The notes under the pieces: model-generated
What the model was told of the DNA's origin: nothing
Database searches by the model: none
What the model saw: the letters and a program-made list of their open reading frames with translations, nothing else
Shown here: positions 13,050 to 24,453 of the stretch, in pieces
How positions within the stretch are numbered: the first letter of the stretch is position 1
Layout of the letters: the number at the start of each line of letters is the position of its first letter
Translations under genes and position numbers: made by a program
NCBI GenBank assembly: GCA_023515745.1
Contig: JALECJ010000256.1
Coordinates: forward strand, 1,922,001-1,986,000
From: Amoeboaphelidium protococcarum
Taxonomy: Eukaryota > Aphelidiomycota > Aphelidea
DNA: 64,000 nucleotides
Direction of reading: 5' to 3'

Positions 13050-16000
13050 TCAATCAATGAAACATTTCTTATCTTCAGGAAGATCTACCGCATTAAAAAT
13101 GACATGAATCTTCATGCCAGCGTGATACTGCAAGTCTGGAAGTAACTTTGGTGTGATCAGAAAGTACTGACTCTGACCTTCATTACATACAGTGTCGACC
13201 AGTTGAGCATGCACCAATCTCTCATTACGAGGATCCATTCCTTGATTGATTTCATCCACCACACGGAACGGAGACTTGGAAAAACATTATAGAGATATCA
13301 GGTACATTATAGTGGAAACAGCACGCTCACCTCCAGACTGGCGGTGAGAGTTCAAAGCAACCAACTGTTCAGCGTCACGAAACTTTACCAAAATCTCAAC
13401 ACCCCAGTTGGCAAACTAATCTCCCTTTCTCAATTAAACTTCTCCGGCGCATCCCAACTTCATAAAATATCTCGAAAATCTTTGACTAATACCTTCAATA
13501 CATTAATCAATAGCCGGCTCCCAGGTCTCTCTCAACAACTTCATTTCATCGTTCAAAGCCATCAACTGCTATCTATGCTGATCAACCTTGCCAGTCAATT
13601 CTTTAATTCTCTTCTCACGATTCTCATACATTTCCACAATCACTGGATCGGTATCAGCATTAAGTTCTGCCTTCACACGCTCATCAGCCAACATAGTATC
13701 CAACTCGATCAAGTCATCAGGTAAAGTGGTGAAAAACTACTACTCCTCGTCCGAAGGATCTCCCAAACGACGTGCAGCGTTCAAAAGAGCTTGCGCGGCG
13801 GTCTTTTTCTACTGCACCTCATCCACCATCTCTGCTGATCTTTTTAAAGCCTCTGCCAACTCAGTGCTGCCACTCTTCTACTCTTTCTCCAACTAGTCTT
13901 TCAACAACATTGACTGCCACAACTTAAAGCAAATCTACGTGCGAACCTCAATATGATCCTACCACTGCTAGATGTTCTCCTTCAACGACTTGACAATCGC
14001 CAGTTTCTTCTTCAATGCATTGTGATAAACAGCAGTTAACTCCTGCTTCAACTCATCATCAGACGGTCGACTGTTGAGTTCTTCAATGCGCTATTGTACA
14101 GCAAGCTTGGTAGTGGTGAGAGAAGATTTAAGATTGGCATTCTTTGCAAGAATACGGCGCTTTTCAGCCAACTTATCGCGGATTACAGATTGAGCACTCA
14201 ATTCCTCCTTCTTCATTTCAAAATCCTTGACAAATTCAGCCATCGCAGTCTCATGCTCCCTGATTTTGCTGATGATAGAGTTCAATTCATCCTTACACTA
14301 ACGCAGCAAGTCCTCATCGACAGTGGCTTTGTTAAAGTTCCTTGCATGACTAACAGAAGATGTCTTCAAAGTCTTTTATCTAGCACCATACTTTGACGTG
14401 GTCCAATTGTACCTGGTGTTACCTACAATGTAAAATGATAATCCCAGGCGATGAGCTTTCTCCTCATCAATTCTCTCGCCTAGACCAATGGGAATATTAT
14501 GCAGTCTAGTAAGCTCACACAATGCAACCAGAACCGGTTCTGGTCCTTTAAACTACTGTAATGCAAAGCAGTCTAGTCCAGCATTCTAAATCTCTGAAAT
14601 ATCGCAACTACTCTGATACTGAGACAATACTTTCCCCTCGAATTGACACGCATTAACGCGCAAACCTTACTTGTCATTCAGCTCAGACATCAGCAAATCG
14701 TAATCAGATTGGCATTGACAGACAAACATCAACTGTGTCTACTATCTAACTAGACTCTCACAAATGTTGATATAGCGCGGATCGTTAATGGAAACTTCCA
14801 GTAGAACAGGATCATAGACGTGCTTCTTGAAAAGATGACGGTTATTCTTGAGCCACTCACAAGCCTTATGAGTATCGGGAGACCATGTACGCAAGTTTTC
14901 CATTTTCTTCAATTTTTCATTCTCCATAGTATTGATCTTATTCTTGAACATTGACTAACGCGCATGCATCGCACCTAACTCTTACTTGGCACCATTAAGT
15001 GCATTCTCTGAATCATCACAGGCCACCTTGGCATTTCTGTAATTCTTCTGAGCCTCCTTAAACTTTGAAGTTAGCTCTTCGGCGGATCTCTCATCTTTGC
15101 ATCTCAACAGCTACTTCTCTATATGCTACAACTCCTTCTTGGCTTTTCTCAAATCCTTCTTGTGAGCCTAGATTTAATTTTCAACATTCTCCAAATCTTC
15201 TCTGGTCTCGGAAACCTCCTTGGTAGCTTCCTTCACCTTCTTCTTCAATTGCGTCTCACCTTTGGTCAACTGCTTTAGAATGGCATCAATTTCAGCCAGA
15301 TCTGCATTGCCAACTTCAATATTGTTCTAGCAATCTCTCAGCTTACGAACAAGTGGAGCATTCAACTCTTTTATCTACTTGATCTACTCACTCAACTCCT
15401 TCTTACGCTCTTTAGCTTCCAAGAATTATTCTCTAGCATGATTATATTCAATCCAAGGACGCTTCTTCTCCAACATTGAAATCGTGCGCTTGATCCTCTC
15501 ATGCTCCTTGTAACGCTCAACCTCAGCCTCCATCTCTCTGTTTCTCTAAATATGGTCAGTCAGTTAATCTTACTCAATCTAAAGAGTTTGCGCTAGTCCC
15601 TGCTCAACCTCCTTCTAACTACAGAGTCTATCATACTGATCAACCATAGCCTAACCACCAACAGTGCGCATAGTTTCCACCATCAACTTATTGGCAGACA
15701 TTTGGGCGAATGAAGCAACACGCTCTTAAGGCAAGAAATTACACAAATTATCCAGATTAATGTCAAGATCCGCAACGGTCTTCAGAATAACATCTTCATC
15801 AACAGCCTTCTAGTTTAGGAACCAAGTAGTGTTGTTGATATTTCTCACTCTATCAGCCTTAAACTTGCGCTTAATTACTACATCATCGCCATCTCTACCT
15901 TGCAATGTTAGCTTAATGACAGCTTCATCCTGTCCATGACGCACAAAATCTTTCAGCTTTGACGCTCTCTTCAACGTATCAGGACTACATCCAAGACCGA

Positions 16001-16223
16001 GGCATATAGCACATACAATAGAAGATTTTCCGGTACCATTCGCTCCAATGATAAAATTGAATTTAGGACCCATGTCCACACTCAGCTTAGAGTATGTCAG
16101 AAAGTCTTTTAAATAAATCTTCTTTATAGCACCAGGGAGGAAATTCTACTAAACCTACTACTCAGGAGCAGGAGGTACAACAACATCCATGCCACTATTA
16201 ACAGGCTCCACCAGCGTAGACAT
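13050..16223 (-). CDS. SMC5: SMC5, structural maintenance of chromosomes protein 5
   Basis: Complement, ATG 16221-16223 to TGA 13050-13052, 1057 aa, close to the family length. The Walker A loop lies at residues 60-67 (GANGTGKSS, Lys66) in the N-terminal head, with [20 protein letters not shown] right after, typical of SMC5. Two long coiled coils rich in Lys/Glu/Gln flank a central hinge. The C-terminal head has the ABC signature [17 protein letters not shown] and the Walker B region [18 protein letters not shown]5 pairs with SMC6 in DNA repair and replication-fork maintenance. The frame is open further upstream, but this ATG precedes the natural start MSTLVEPVN; an upstream extension would be hydrophobic and unlike the family. 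An E2F-like site and an ACGCGT box lie upstream. Confidence 0.96.
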
Positions 16224-16790
16224 GACTGAGAGGTATTTTTTAGCAATGTATAACGGTGTAAGTAAAAGACAAGCCGGTACAATAAATAGGAGGAGAGACG
16301 CGCGTTTCCCGCTCAACGAGAGAGAGAGAGAAACAGAGAGGCGAAGTGAAACAGGAAATTGAACGCGTACTGTATGCTGAAACGTTTTAAGCCACACTTT
16401 ACACGTCAAAGGGCAGCTTGGATTAAATGAAGATTTTATCAATTGGTTTCAGACAGTCTGGAGATTTGTTCTCTGTTTCTAACCGTATGTTTCTATACAA
16501 AGAATCTCATTGCTTTATTCAAAGTAATCACCGAGGTTAATACGATTTTCAGCCTTCCTTTTCTGAAAAATCTGGGATTTCGTTTTCATTAAACAACCTC
16601 ATATTATCTAAACATTCTAGCAATCTACACTTCAGTTAGTATGTCTATTGATGCTTTCTACAAGAACGAGACAGTTTAAGTGAAACACGCAGCGTTCTGT
16701 TTCTTTTCTTCTTCTCGACGGTTAGAGAAACTTTACGCTAAATAATCAGCTCATCCTGAACAGTCTGGGTCTAATACTAAAGATTATAAA
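16224..16790. other. Divergent promoter region SMC5 / carnitine acetyltransferase
   Basis: 567 bp without a convincing gene. It holds a GA-rich run (about 16317-16341), an E2F-like TTTCCCGC at 16305-16312 and an ACGCGT hexamer at 16363-16368. The remainder is AT-rich leader sequence for the + gene. Confidence 0.6.
16305..16312 (+). promoter_or_regulatory. Candidate E2F/MBF-type G1-S element upstream of SMC5
   Basis: The sequence CGCGTTTCCCGC contains TTTCCCGC, the core recognised by E2F-DP in animals. An ACGCGT box (the MBF/SBF-type site of fungi) lies about 50 bp further upstream at 16363-16368. Both are within 150 bp of the SMC5 start codon, and a chromosome-maintenance gene would be a natural G1/S target. 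This is a match by eye only; such short motifs can occur by chance. Confidence 0.35.
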
Positions 16791-19133
16791 ATGTCAACTT
16801 TCCAGTATGATAGTACTCTGCCTCAATTACCTGTTCCACCATTGGATCAGACTATTGCCAAGTACTTGAAGACTGTGAAGCCATTCTTGAGTGGGAAAGA
16901 GTTTGATCGAGTTCAGCAGTTGGCCACAGACTTTTTGCAGAGCAACATTGCGTCTATCCTCTAAGGTAGATTGGAGGAACGGTAGAAGCAGGCTGCATAG
17001 ATTACTGATTGGTAGATTGAGTATTCCTATTATACTCCCGATGGTAGAGATACTGAAGTTTTACCTAGTAGTTCTGGAGATGATAATGATAGACCGACTC
17101 GGCCCAGTTGGTTGATTGACTGGTGGAACATGTACTCATATCTCAAGTATCGGGAGTCTGTAGTTCTGAATGTATCTTTTTTCTTTGTGTTTGATTATAA
17201 TGCTTTCGATCCTTTGATCAGAGCTTCATTAATTTGTTACCATGCTGTCAAGTTCAAGTAGATGATCATTGACCAGTCGCTCCCTCCTGAAATGGTGAAG
17301 ACCTATCCTCTGTCTATGGTTTAATATCATTATTTGTATAATGCCTGTCGCATCCCCAATGAAGGTTAAGATTATGTGGAGGTATTCGATCCCAAGTAGC
17401 ACAGATATTTTGCTGTGGCCTACCACGGTTAATATTTCATAGTTGATGAAGTTAATGCTGACGGATCTGTATATCAGCCAGAGCAATTTGCTCAAGTCCT
17501 AACATCGATAATATCAAATGGTAATTCATCTCAGTCATCTTCAGTGGGAGCCTTAAGTTCAGGTCATCGCGATGAATGGGCCAAGAATTATAAGATTTTG
17601 ATATCCAAGAATCGAGGGGAGATTAGAAAGCTGTAGAGTTGCTCATTTCTTATCAGTTTGGATATTGATAGTTAGCCTGTTGATAGAGTGGAGCTTTCAC
17701 ACTTGTGTTGGCATAATTATGGGGTCAATAGATGGTTTGATAAGAGTTTGTAGTTTATTGTATTCGGCAATGGCAGAGCTGGGTTTCTGGGTGAACACAG
17801 CATGTTTGATGCCACCACGCCGGCAAGACTGTGTGACTACATCTGTCAGTAGTCTCTTACGTACATTAAATAGCCACTATAAACGTCTGATGGTGTCTAA
17901 CTTCCATCCGTGTCTCCATTGAATATATAATGTCCTCCTGAGCTATCTAAAGCTGTCGACGACTCTGTGCAGTGTTTGAAGAAGCACGTCCAAGAGCATG
18001 ATGTCCAAGTACTAAATTATTAAAGATACGGGAAGGGATTTGTAAAAAAGTTGCTCATGTCGCCTGATTCCTTCTTATAGATGGCGATATAGTATGCATA
18101 CTTCTTGATGTACAGCTCTAATTGTGCCACGTATGAAAGTGCTGGAATGAAAAAGTTTTAATGGGGCCGAACGGAGACTTGCAGAAGTGTCTCGGCAGAA
18201 TCCGTTGAATTTTGTCAGGCTTTTTCGGATAACAATGTCACTTACTCCAAGAAGGCTATGTTGTTTAGAGATGCCGTATAGACTCATTCAAAGTACATGG
18301 TGGACTGCCTTCTAGGCCATGGTATAGATCGCCATTTTCTTGGTCTCCGACTATCGTTGAAAGAAAACGAAGCTATGCCAGCCTTCTTTCTCGATCCTGT
18401 GTATAATCTATCCTGTCACTGGACATTATCTACATCGTAGATCCCATCAGATTACTTTGAAGGATATGGCTGGGGAGAGGTTGTACCTGACGGTTACGGT
18501 GTAGCGTATATGGTAAGGGAGGATCGCTTCATGTTTAATATTGCTGGTCTTGTGGGTGATGTGGTGCCTACTTTGGAGTCTTCAACTGCTCATCAAAGTC
18601 AGTACTTTGTCAATAACTATAAAAATATGCGTGTTAAATGGTTTAAATCTTGTCTGGAATAGTCTTTGGATTATATTTACGATCTCTTTGAGAAGCAAGA
18701 GGCCCGAGATTTAATACCTGCTAAATCTACCATAATGCCAATATGTCCATTGAAGCCCAAGAGTGAAGAGAAGGATGATTCTCATAATCATATCATACCG
18801 CAGACTAAAGCAAAGTCCAAAGATTCTTTAGGTAGAGTTGAACGTGCATCGAGCATACATTCGGTAAACTCAATTCCGCGTAATATTGGTCTCTCATTGG
18901 CATATCCAAAAAGAGCAAATGCTTAAGATCTGTACACTGCTGAACCAACTGGAGTTCTGAGCGATGATCTTGGTCTGATTGATTTCGAAATTGAATGGGG
19001 AGTTAGTTACGACAGGTAGTCTGATGTCGATGGTGGCGGTAGTACTAAAGGAAGTTCTAGACCGGCTGGGAAAAGGCTTGTCAGATTGTTCAAATCATTA
19101 ATGTCATAAAATGATGGTGATAATCAATCATGA
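16791..19133 (+). CDS. CAT2: Carnitine O-acetyltransferase (choline/carnitine acyltransferase family)
   Basis: ATG 16791 to TGA 19131-19133, 780 aa, one exon with many TAR codons. It opens with the family N-terminus LPQLPVPPLDQTIAKYLKTV and contains PSWLIDWWNMYSYLKYRESV. The catalytic histidine is His336 in GFLGEHSMFDATTPARL. The CoA/carnitine-site strand follows (GRTETCRSVSAESV), then the C-terminal motif EGYGWGEVVPDGYGVAYMV. The enzyme swaps acetyl groups between CoA and carnitine in mitochondria or peroxisomes. After the conserved fold, about 140 extra residues of Lys/Ser-rich low-complexity sequence follow (from about residue 640), longer than most family members. No PTS1 is visible at the C-terminus. 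Confidence 0.94.
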
Positions 19134-20304
19134 TAAATCCTATTTAAATACACTGTTAAAATTAAGTAAGTCGCTTCAATTAATTGGAAAAAATTTTTAA
19201 GCAATACAGCACATACTATATAAACGTCAAGAGCATCTTCACCGTTACTGTTTTATTGAGGTTTTGTAACCATATAAAAAACTAAGCGATATAATCATCT
19301 CCAACGGCTGGAAGTCTCCAAAAGAAAAACGGCTATCATTTTCTATCCAGTGTAACATCTATGGCTTTTCGCATTATTACGTTCCGCGTGTAAGAACCGC
19401 TGGTATTTAATATATAGAGCCACGAGAAATTTCGGTGCTGATTTTGAACGCCTGATTCTATCCTGTACGGTGCTTATGCATAAAATATTTAGGAGGCAGC
19501 TCTGAAAATTTACTCTTAAAGTAGGTCACCCCTTTGCGTGCGAGCATTGCTTCTAGTAGTCTTTATAAAGGTAATCAACGTTCTGCTTTACTATGTATAA
19601 GAAGATGACAAATCCAAAGCAATTGATGCGCATTTGTCTAATAAATTCTCTGTCAAATAGTCCATCGGAAGCAAGCTAGAGCCTCAGTTCAGTGACACTT
19701 TTGCCTTTTAATTGAGAAAGGCACCCCTAGCAGAACTGCTATGGTCAACACGCGACCCCCTAGCAGTTTGGCTATGGTTCCACTCTGCTTAAGATAGAAG
19801 TCTAAATGTTCTCAAAGTAACTTATATCTCTCAATTACATCTCAATTAAACAGCACAAGTTTATTTCGAATGAGTTGGAACATTGCTGTGTCCAAAAAGG
19901 CACCCCTAGCAGAACTGCTATGGTCAACACGCGACCCCCTAGCAGTTTGGCTATGGTCGATGCATTAAGCAAATAGAAGTTATATGGCTGTCAATATTAA
20001 TGAGATCTCGTTACCATATCATGACCAGTTAGTTTAAAACTACTACGAATGAGTTAAGACTGAGTAATAACAAGCAAGGCACCCATAGAAGTTTTGAAAC
20101 AAACGGAATAGCCGGGCAGTGAAAAGCTATAAGTATGCCGCTTAGATTGTCGATGATGTTGAGTTCGAGGTTGGAGAGTGAATAAATATGAGGTATAAAA
20201 AGTTTTTTGATTTAATAAGAAGAGCTAGTAAGTGCTTAAACGCGTCATACCAGTTTCAGCCTAACAGATTTTTAACAAAATATATTTGCAGCATATATAC
20301 CCAT
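19134..20304. other. 1.17-kb non-coding gap containing a tandem repeat array
   Basis: This is the longest gene-free stretch in the window. No open frame here looks coding. Its right half holds the 179-bp repeat array described separately. The left part (19134-19690) is AT-rich, with no tRNA-like or snRNA-like element that I could recognise. Confidence 0.6.
19717..20110. repeat. Diverged 179-bp tandem repeat with a perfectly conserved 62-bp core
   Basis: A 62-bp core occurs identically at 19717-19778 and 19896-19957, exactly 179 bp apart. Flanking marks keep the same register: ATAGAAGT at 19794 and 19973, and CGAATGAGTT at 19867 and 20046. AAGGCACCC recurs at 20076, again 179 bp after the second copy. 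There it is followed directly by ATAGAAGT, so a third unit has lost most of its core. Between these marks the units have drifted almost beyond recognition, yet the two cores are identical. Within each core two 22-bp half-sites (e.g. 19724-19745 and 19757-19778) repeat 33 bp apart, differing only at four central bases. The first contains a perfect inverted repeat TAGCAG-AA-CTGCTA. Confidence 0.85.
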
Positions 20305-21463
20305 TCATTGCCCTTCCGATTTTCCAGTAGAATCCTTTCTTACTGGACTAGGTGCAGACTCCTTCTTTAATTGCGCCATCCAAGTAGGATCCTTGTTAAT
20401 GGCAGCTTAGTCATCCTTCTTACCAATACCAGTGGCCTCGATAATCTTCTGCTCAAGAACCTTTTTCATCCAATCCGGATCATTGCCAACTTGAGCACCA
20501 GCAGTGGTGGCAGAACTTCCAGCAAGAGGCAGAGCTGTAGCAGGAGCAGAGTTAGGCTAACCTCCACGAGCGGCACCAGCAACGCCCACCTGAATCTAAC
20601 CTGGTTATTGTTAGGGACGTCTAGTAGAAGTGGATCTTGTCAATCCACCTCCCGCTCCATCATTTCTTCTCATCGACGTGCTTCTGGTCAATCCCGCCGG
20701 AGTGATAACCGTCTGAGAAGCAGGCATAACATTGACACCGGTCTTACCCGCCGCTGCCGACGATTAGCTCAATGACGGGCGACCAGCAGCGACAGGCACG
20801 GAAGCAGCTGCAGTTTGAGACACCACAGGTTGAGCTTAAATCGCAGCAGGTGCAATCGCTTAGGCTTAAGGAGAAGTCTCGGCTTTGATTTGACTTGAAA
20901 CTTGTTGCTGTTCGGTTGAAGCTTATTTAACAACGGCAGGTGAGCCATCTTAAGAGACCTTGTCCACGGCGACACTCTGTGCAGTGACAGTCTTCTCATC
21001 AGGTACAGCTACACTCTAAACGGCGCTCTTGTAAGTAACAATGTCCACCAACTTGATCAGGCGAACGACATTGCCATCAATAACAAAATTGTTATTAGAG
21101 ACTGAAGACTTGACGTTTACATCTACAGACGGAGCAGCAGCAGCATTCTACTTTCTATAGCTCTCGGGAACTTGAAATTTCCAAAAGTACAAATTAACGA
21201 AGCCTTTCTTGAATGCAGAAAGATCAATGACATTCGCACTAGTACTATTAGCAGAGAGCATATACTCAAAGCATTATTAAAAGCGGGCACCGTCGACATC
21301 CATATCAGCCAATAGCTAACAAAACTCTCCCACATTCAAATGACCTTTCGCTCCACTGTCATACTCTCTAAACGTCTTTTCAATCATCGACTACACACCC
21401 AGAATATATATAACGTATACCATCGCTAAATCAAAACAATATTAAAATGCTTACACTGCTCAT
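20305..21463 (-). CDS. EF-hand-like protein with Ala/Gln/Pro-rich disordered tail
   Basis: Complement of two exons: 21455-21463 (ATG AGC AGT) and 20305-21390, intron 21391-21454 (64 nt, GTAAGC...GTGTAG); 364 aa, TGA 20305-20307. I prefer this model to an unspliced start at 21423 because donor and acceptor match the other introns here and remove a hydrophobic non-conserved leader. The N-terminal 80 residues look like a degenerate EF-hand pair (FREYDSGAKGHLNVGEFCQL). The rest is Ala/Ser/Pro/Gln-rich. Near the end two similar motifs (NDPDWMKKVLEQK and KDPTWMAQLKKES) repeat about 30 residues apart. I do not recognise the family; an adaptor or scaffold function would be speculation. Confidence 0.7.
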
Positions 21464-21692
21464 GGCTTGACTAATTTTACTAAACAGATTGCCTAAATTA
21501 AAAATGACCAACCAAGTTTAAATACAAAAAGCAACAAAACTTGAAACAAAGAGACTCCAGCGATTACGACGGAGAAACGTTTTCCAAATGCCTTGCGGCT
21601 TTGATGAAATAATTCATTACGTTTCGCGCTCAAGAGATAGATATAGAGACCGAGAGTAGAAAAATACTAATTCAATAAGTCATTTAAAAAGT

Positions 21693-22139
21693 ATGGTGCT
21701 GAAAAAGAGAGTAAAGACGCCTGCACTGAAATTGTACGCCAAGATTCTAAGACTACACCTCCAACTTCCACCTGCCATGAAGTATCTTGGTGATCAGTAT
21801 GCAAAGGATGAGTTCATGCGACATAAAGAATGTGATCCAGCCTTCGTACCACCATTTCTAAATGAATGGTCTAATTATGCGCGCACATTAGAATAATAAT
21901 TGAAATAATCTTCAAATGCCAATAATAATAGTACTAGTGATAGACAAGAGTCATCTGATAGTACACTTGGAATGAGCATTGGCGCAAGGCTGAGTTCCTT
22001 CTCGGACGAGCAGCTTGGACAATTGAACGTTCTTAAACAAGAAGCTCAGCTGTTGAGGAAGTCAGACGATGATGAAGTCTCGGATGAATCTGACAGTTTG
22101 AATACGGGTAATAATAGTGATAAAAAGTCTAGAAAGTGA
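21693..22139 (+). CDS. SDHAF3: Succinate dehydrogenase assembly factor 3 (ACN9, LYR family)
   Basis: ATG 21693 to TGA 22137-22139, 148 aa, one exon. The LYR-type motif appears as LYAKILRLH at the N-terminus. The ACN9 core follows: LPPAMKYLGDQYAKDEFMRH and PFLNEWSNYARTLE. In yeast and animals this mitochondrial matrix protein protects the iron-sulfur subunit of complex II during assembly. The last 70 residues are Asn/Ser/Asp-rich and not part of the family core. The very first residues (MVLKKRVKTPALK) are basic and could serve for import. Confidence 0.93.
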
Positions 22140-22515
22140 ATTGAATATTACTGTATTGAATGCATTTAGATGATTACGAAAGTCGATCGTATTATTTGCC
22201 TTTTTCGTGATAATTTTGATCTAATGATGATACCTGCATATATTTTCTCTCTCCTCAACTATATTCAATTATTGGAAGATGACTTTTACTGGCAATATAC
22301 AATCTTTTTTTAATTGTCATTATCACTATGAGTATTCAATGCAAAACTTGAACGTGTATTAAGTTCTGTTGATCGCGCCTCCTAGGCTTTCCCTCTCAGA
22401 AGAGACTTCTGTTTCTTCTTCGCGAAGAAAAGTTTAATTCATTCATATTTGATACGTTGTTGTTGAAGTTTAGAGTTTATATTGAGAAAAGCACTATTTA
22501 TAAATTCTAGTATTA
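22140..22515. other. Intergenic, SDHAF3 to NRAMP
   Basis: 376 bp, AT-rich, upstream of the NRAMP start. I see no gene and no distinctive motif beyond short CT-rich runs. Confidence 0.5.
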
Positions 22516-24237
22516 ATGGGCGAGTAAGAAATGACTGGATAATTTCAGCATTTGGTACAGAAGCTTCATTAGCTGTTCTTCGTTGACAGTTCCGCAATTC
22601 AGTCAGAGTCTGCGACGAAAAATCATGACCATACATAGAATGTTATTTACGATGGTAAATCCAGTTGGAAGTCGCTGTTCTAATTCATTGGTCCATCTTA
22701 TATGATTGCTGTGGGATATATGGACCCGGGTAATTGGTCAACTGATATTAGTGCCGGTGCCAAATTTGGCTATACTCATTTATGTATCGTTCTTCTGACT
22801 TCTCTGATGGCGATGCTCTTCTAGTCACATTGCGTCCTTTTGGGAGTTGTGACAAGGCGGGATTTGGCTTAGCAGTGCAAGTTGGTGTTTAATCGACCGG
22901 TCAATATCGTTCTTTATGTGCTTACAGAGATTGCTATTATGGCTACTGATCTTGCGGAAGTTATAGGTAGTGCCATTGCATTGAATCTTTTATTTGGACT
23001 TCCACTCGAATGGGGTGTTCTTATCACTGCTCTTGATGTTCTTTTAATTCTTCGCTGGTGGGGATCGTAATATTAGCGGGTTTATGAGGGAGTTATATTC
23101 GTACTTGTCTTGGTAGTTGGTATATGTTTCATGGCATAGTTGTTTTATACCAAACCTGATTTTATATCCGTACTATCTGGATTTAATCCTCTTAATATTG
23201 TATAAATGTTCACTCAGACCGAGCGCCTTTTAATTGCTATTGGAATAATGGGAGCTACGGTTATGCCTCATAATTTATACTTGCACTCGTCAATATGCTA
23301 GAATAAACACTTGGTTCACGAAGATTCTGTGAGTGGTGATGGTGATGGTATGTAGATTATAGATGGTATAGATGACATTGAGCTAGATGTGCAGACATCA
23401 GTTATTGAGACTAGTCCTTCTCCTGCGGGTAATAATTTCCAAGATTCCGTGCGACTCACTCTGAGGTATGCCACATTTGATATGGTTGTTGCTCTTGTGT
23501 TCGCGTTTATTGTTAATGCCACTATTCTCATAGTCGGAGCATCTGCCTTTTATACTAATCCAGATGTTCGTAAGGATCCATCGCAAGTGGCTGAACTTTA
23601 AGATGCTCACGCTAGTTTGCAGAAATACATTGGGAGTGGTGCAGCGGCCTTGTTTGCTATTGCTCTTCTAGCCAGCGGTCAAAGTAGTACAATAACTGGC
23701 ACAATTGCCGGTCAGGTGGTGATGAATGGATTTCTTAATCTGAGATTAAAGCCAGTGATTAGGCGATTATTTACTAGAGTGTGCGCCATACTACCTGCTC
23801 TCATAACTGTGCTTTTATATGGATAGAATGGACTGAATCGGCTTTTGGTTATATCTCAGGTGATATTGAGTTGTCAACTACCATTCGCTCTCATACCACT
23901 CAACCTCTTTGTCAGCAGTAAAGAAATTATGAGTGGTGGTCGTTCACTGCGGTTAAGTAGCAGATTTAGCTGGCTATCTGGAATATTGGCAACGAGTGAG
24001 TAATATCGAAATCTAGAACAAGATAATAATCCTCAAACTCAGTCGTTGAATTAAGAATTCGCAGTATCCGGTTACATGCTCTATCTCTCATGGGTTGTCA
24101 CTGCTATAGTCGTTATTGTCAACATGTGTCTCGTGTTTTCTGCCATTTTCATTTAATAATAATAAAACTTTCCTCTATAGGTCTTTTCGTAATATTTCAT
24201 TACTACACTTTACACGTTATACTTCTCAAATGGATGA
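22516..24237 (+). CDS. SMF1: NRAMP-family divalent metal transporter
   Basis: Start ATG 22516 (another in-frame ATG at 22531), TGA 24235-24237, 573 aa, one exon. The signature TM1 motif is [17 protein letters not shown], with the metal-binding D-P-G-N. TM6 carries [13 protein letters not shown]. The family's consensus transport loop is present as [20 protein letters not shown]. About 11 hydrophobic segments can be counted. The family couples proton entry to uptake of Mn2+, Fe2+ or related ions. A hydrophilic loop with a short acidic stretch ([12 protein letters not shown]) lies between TM6 and TM7. The frame runs about 22 residues past the last TM (four consecutive TAA=Gln, then a mildly hydrophobic tail) before TGA, which may be a genuine extension or a mis-modelled 3' end. 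Confidence 0.93.
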
Positions 24238-24453
24238 AGCGGCTTGCGATAACGTTCCACTTTAAGCTTTGATTGGCCGAGTGGCGACTTATAACTGTTT
24301 CAGCCTCATCTTTACTTTGCATCGCGCACTATTGATCGTCTTTTAGCCCGTCTCATATAACACCACGATTCATTACGTTGTAGTGTGCAATTTTGGTCAT
24401 ATACCGTTCGCTCATTATAATTTTGTCATAAAAAGAGATTTTAAAGTGGAATA

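Noticed and set aside
16224-16442. N-terminal extension of SMC5 upstream of the chosen ATG
   Set aside because: The frame stays open, but the extension is hydrophobic, unlike SMC5, and crosses the candidate promoter elements.
19201-19260. CAGCACATACTATATAAACG resembling the start of U6 snRNA
   Set aside because: The central ACAGAGA box and the following conserved U6 core are absent; similarity is limited to about a dozen bases.
24121-24237. A 55-nt GTGTCT...CTATAG intron near the 3' end of the NRAMP gene
   Set aside because: Its acceptor is not TGTAG and splicing leads into a long frame without homology running towards the next gene; the unspliced frame ends promptly at TGA.
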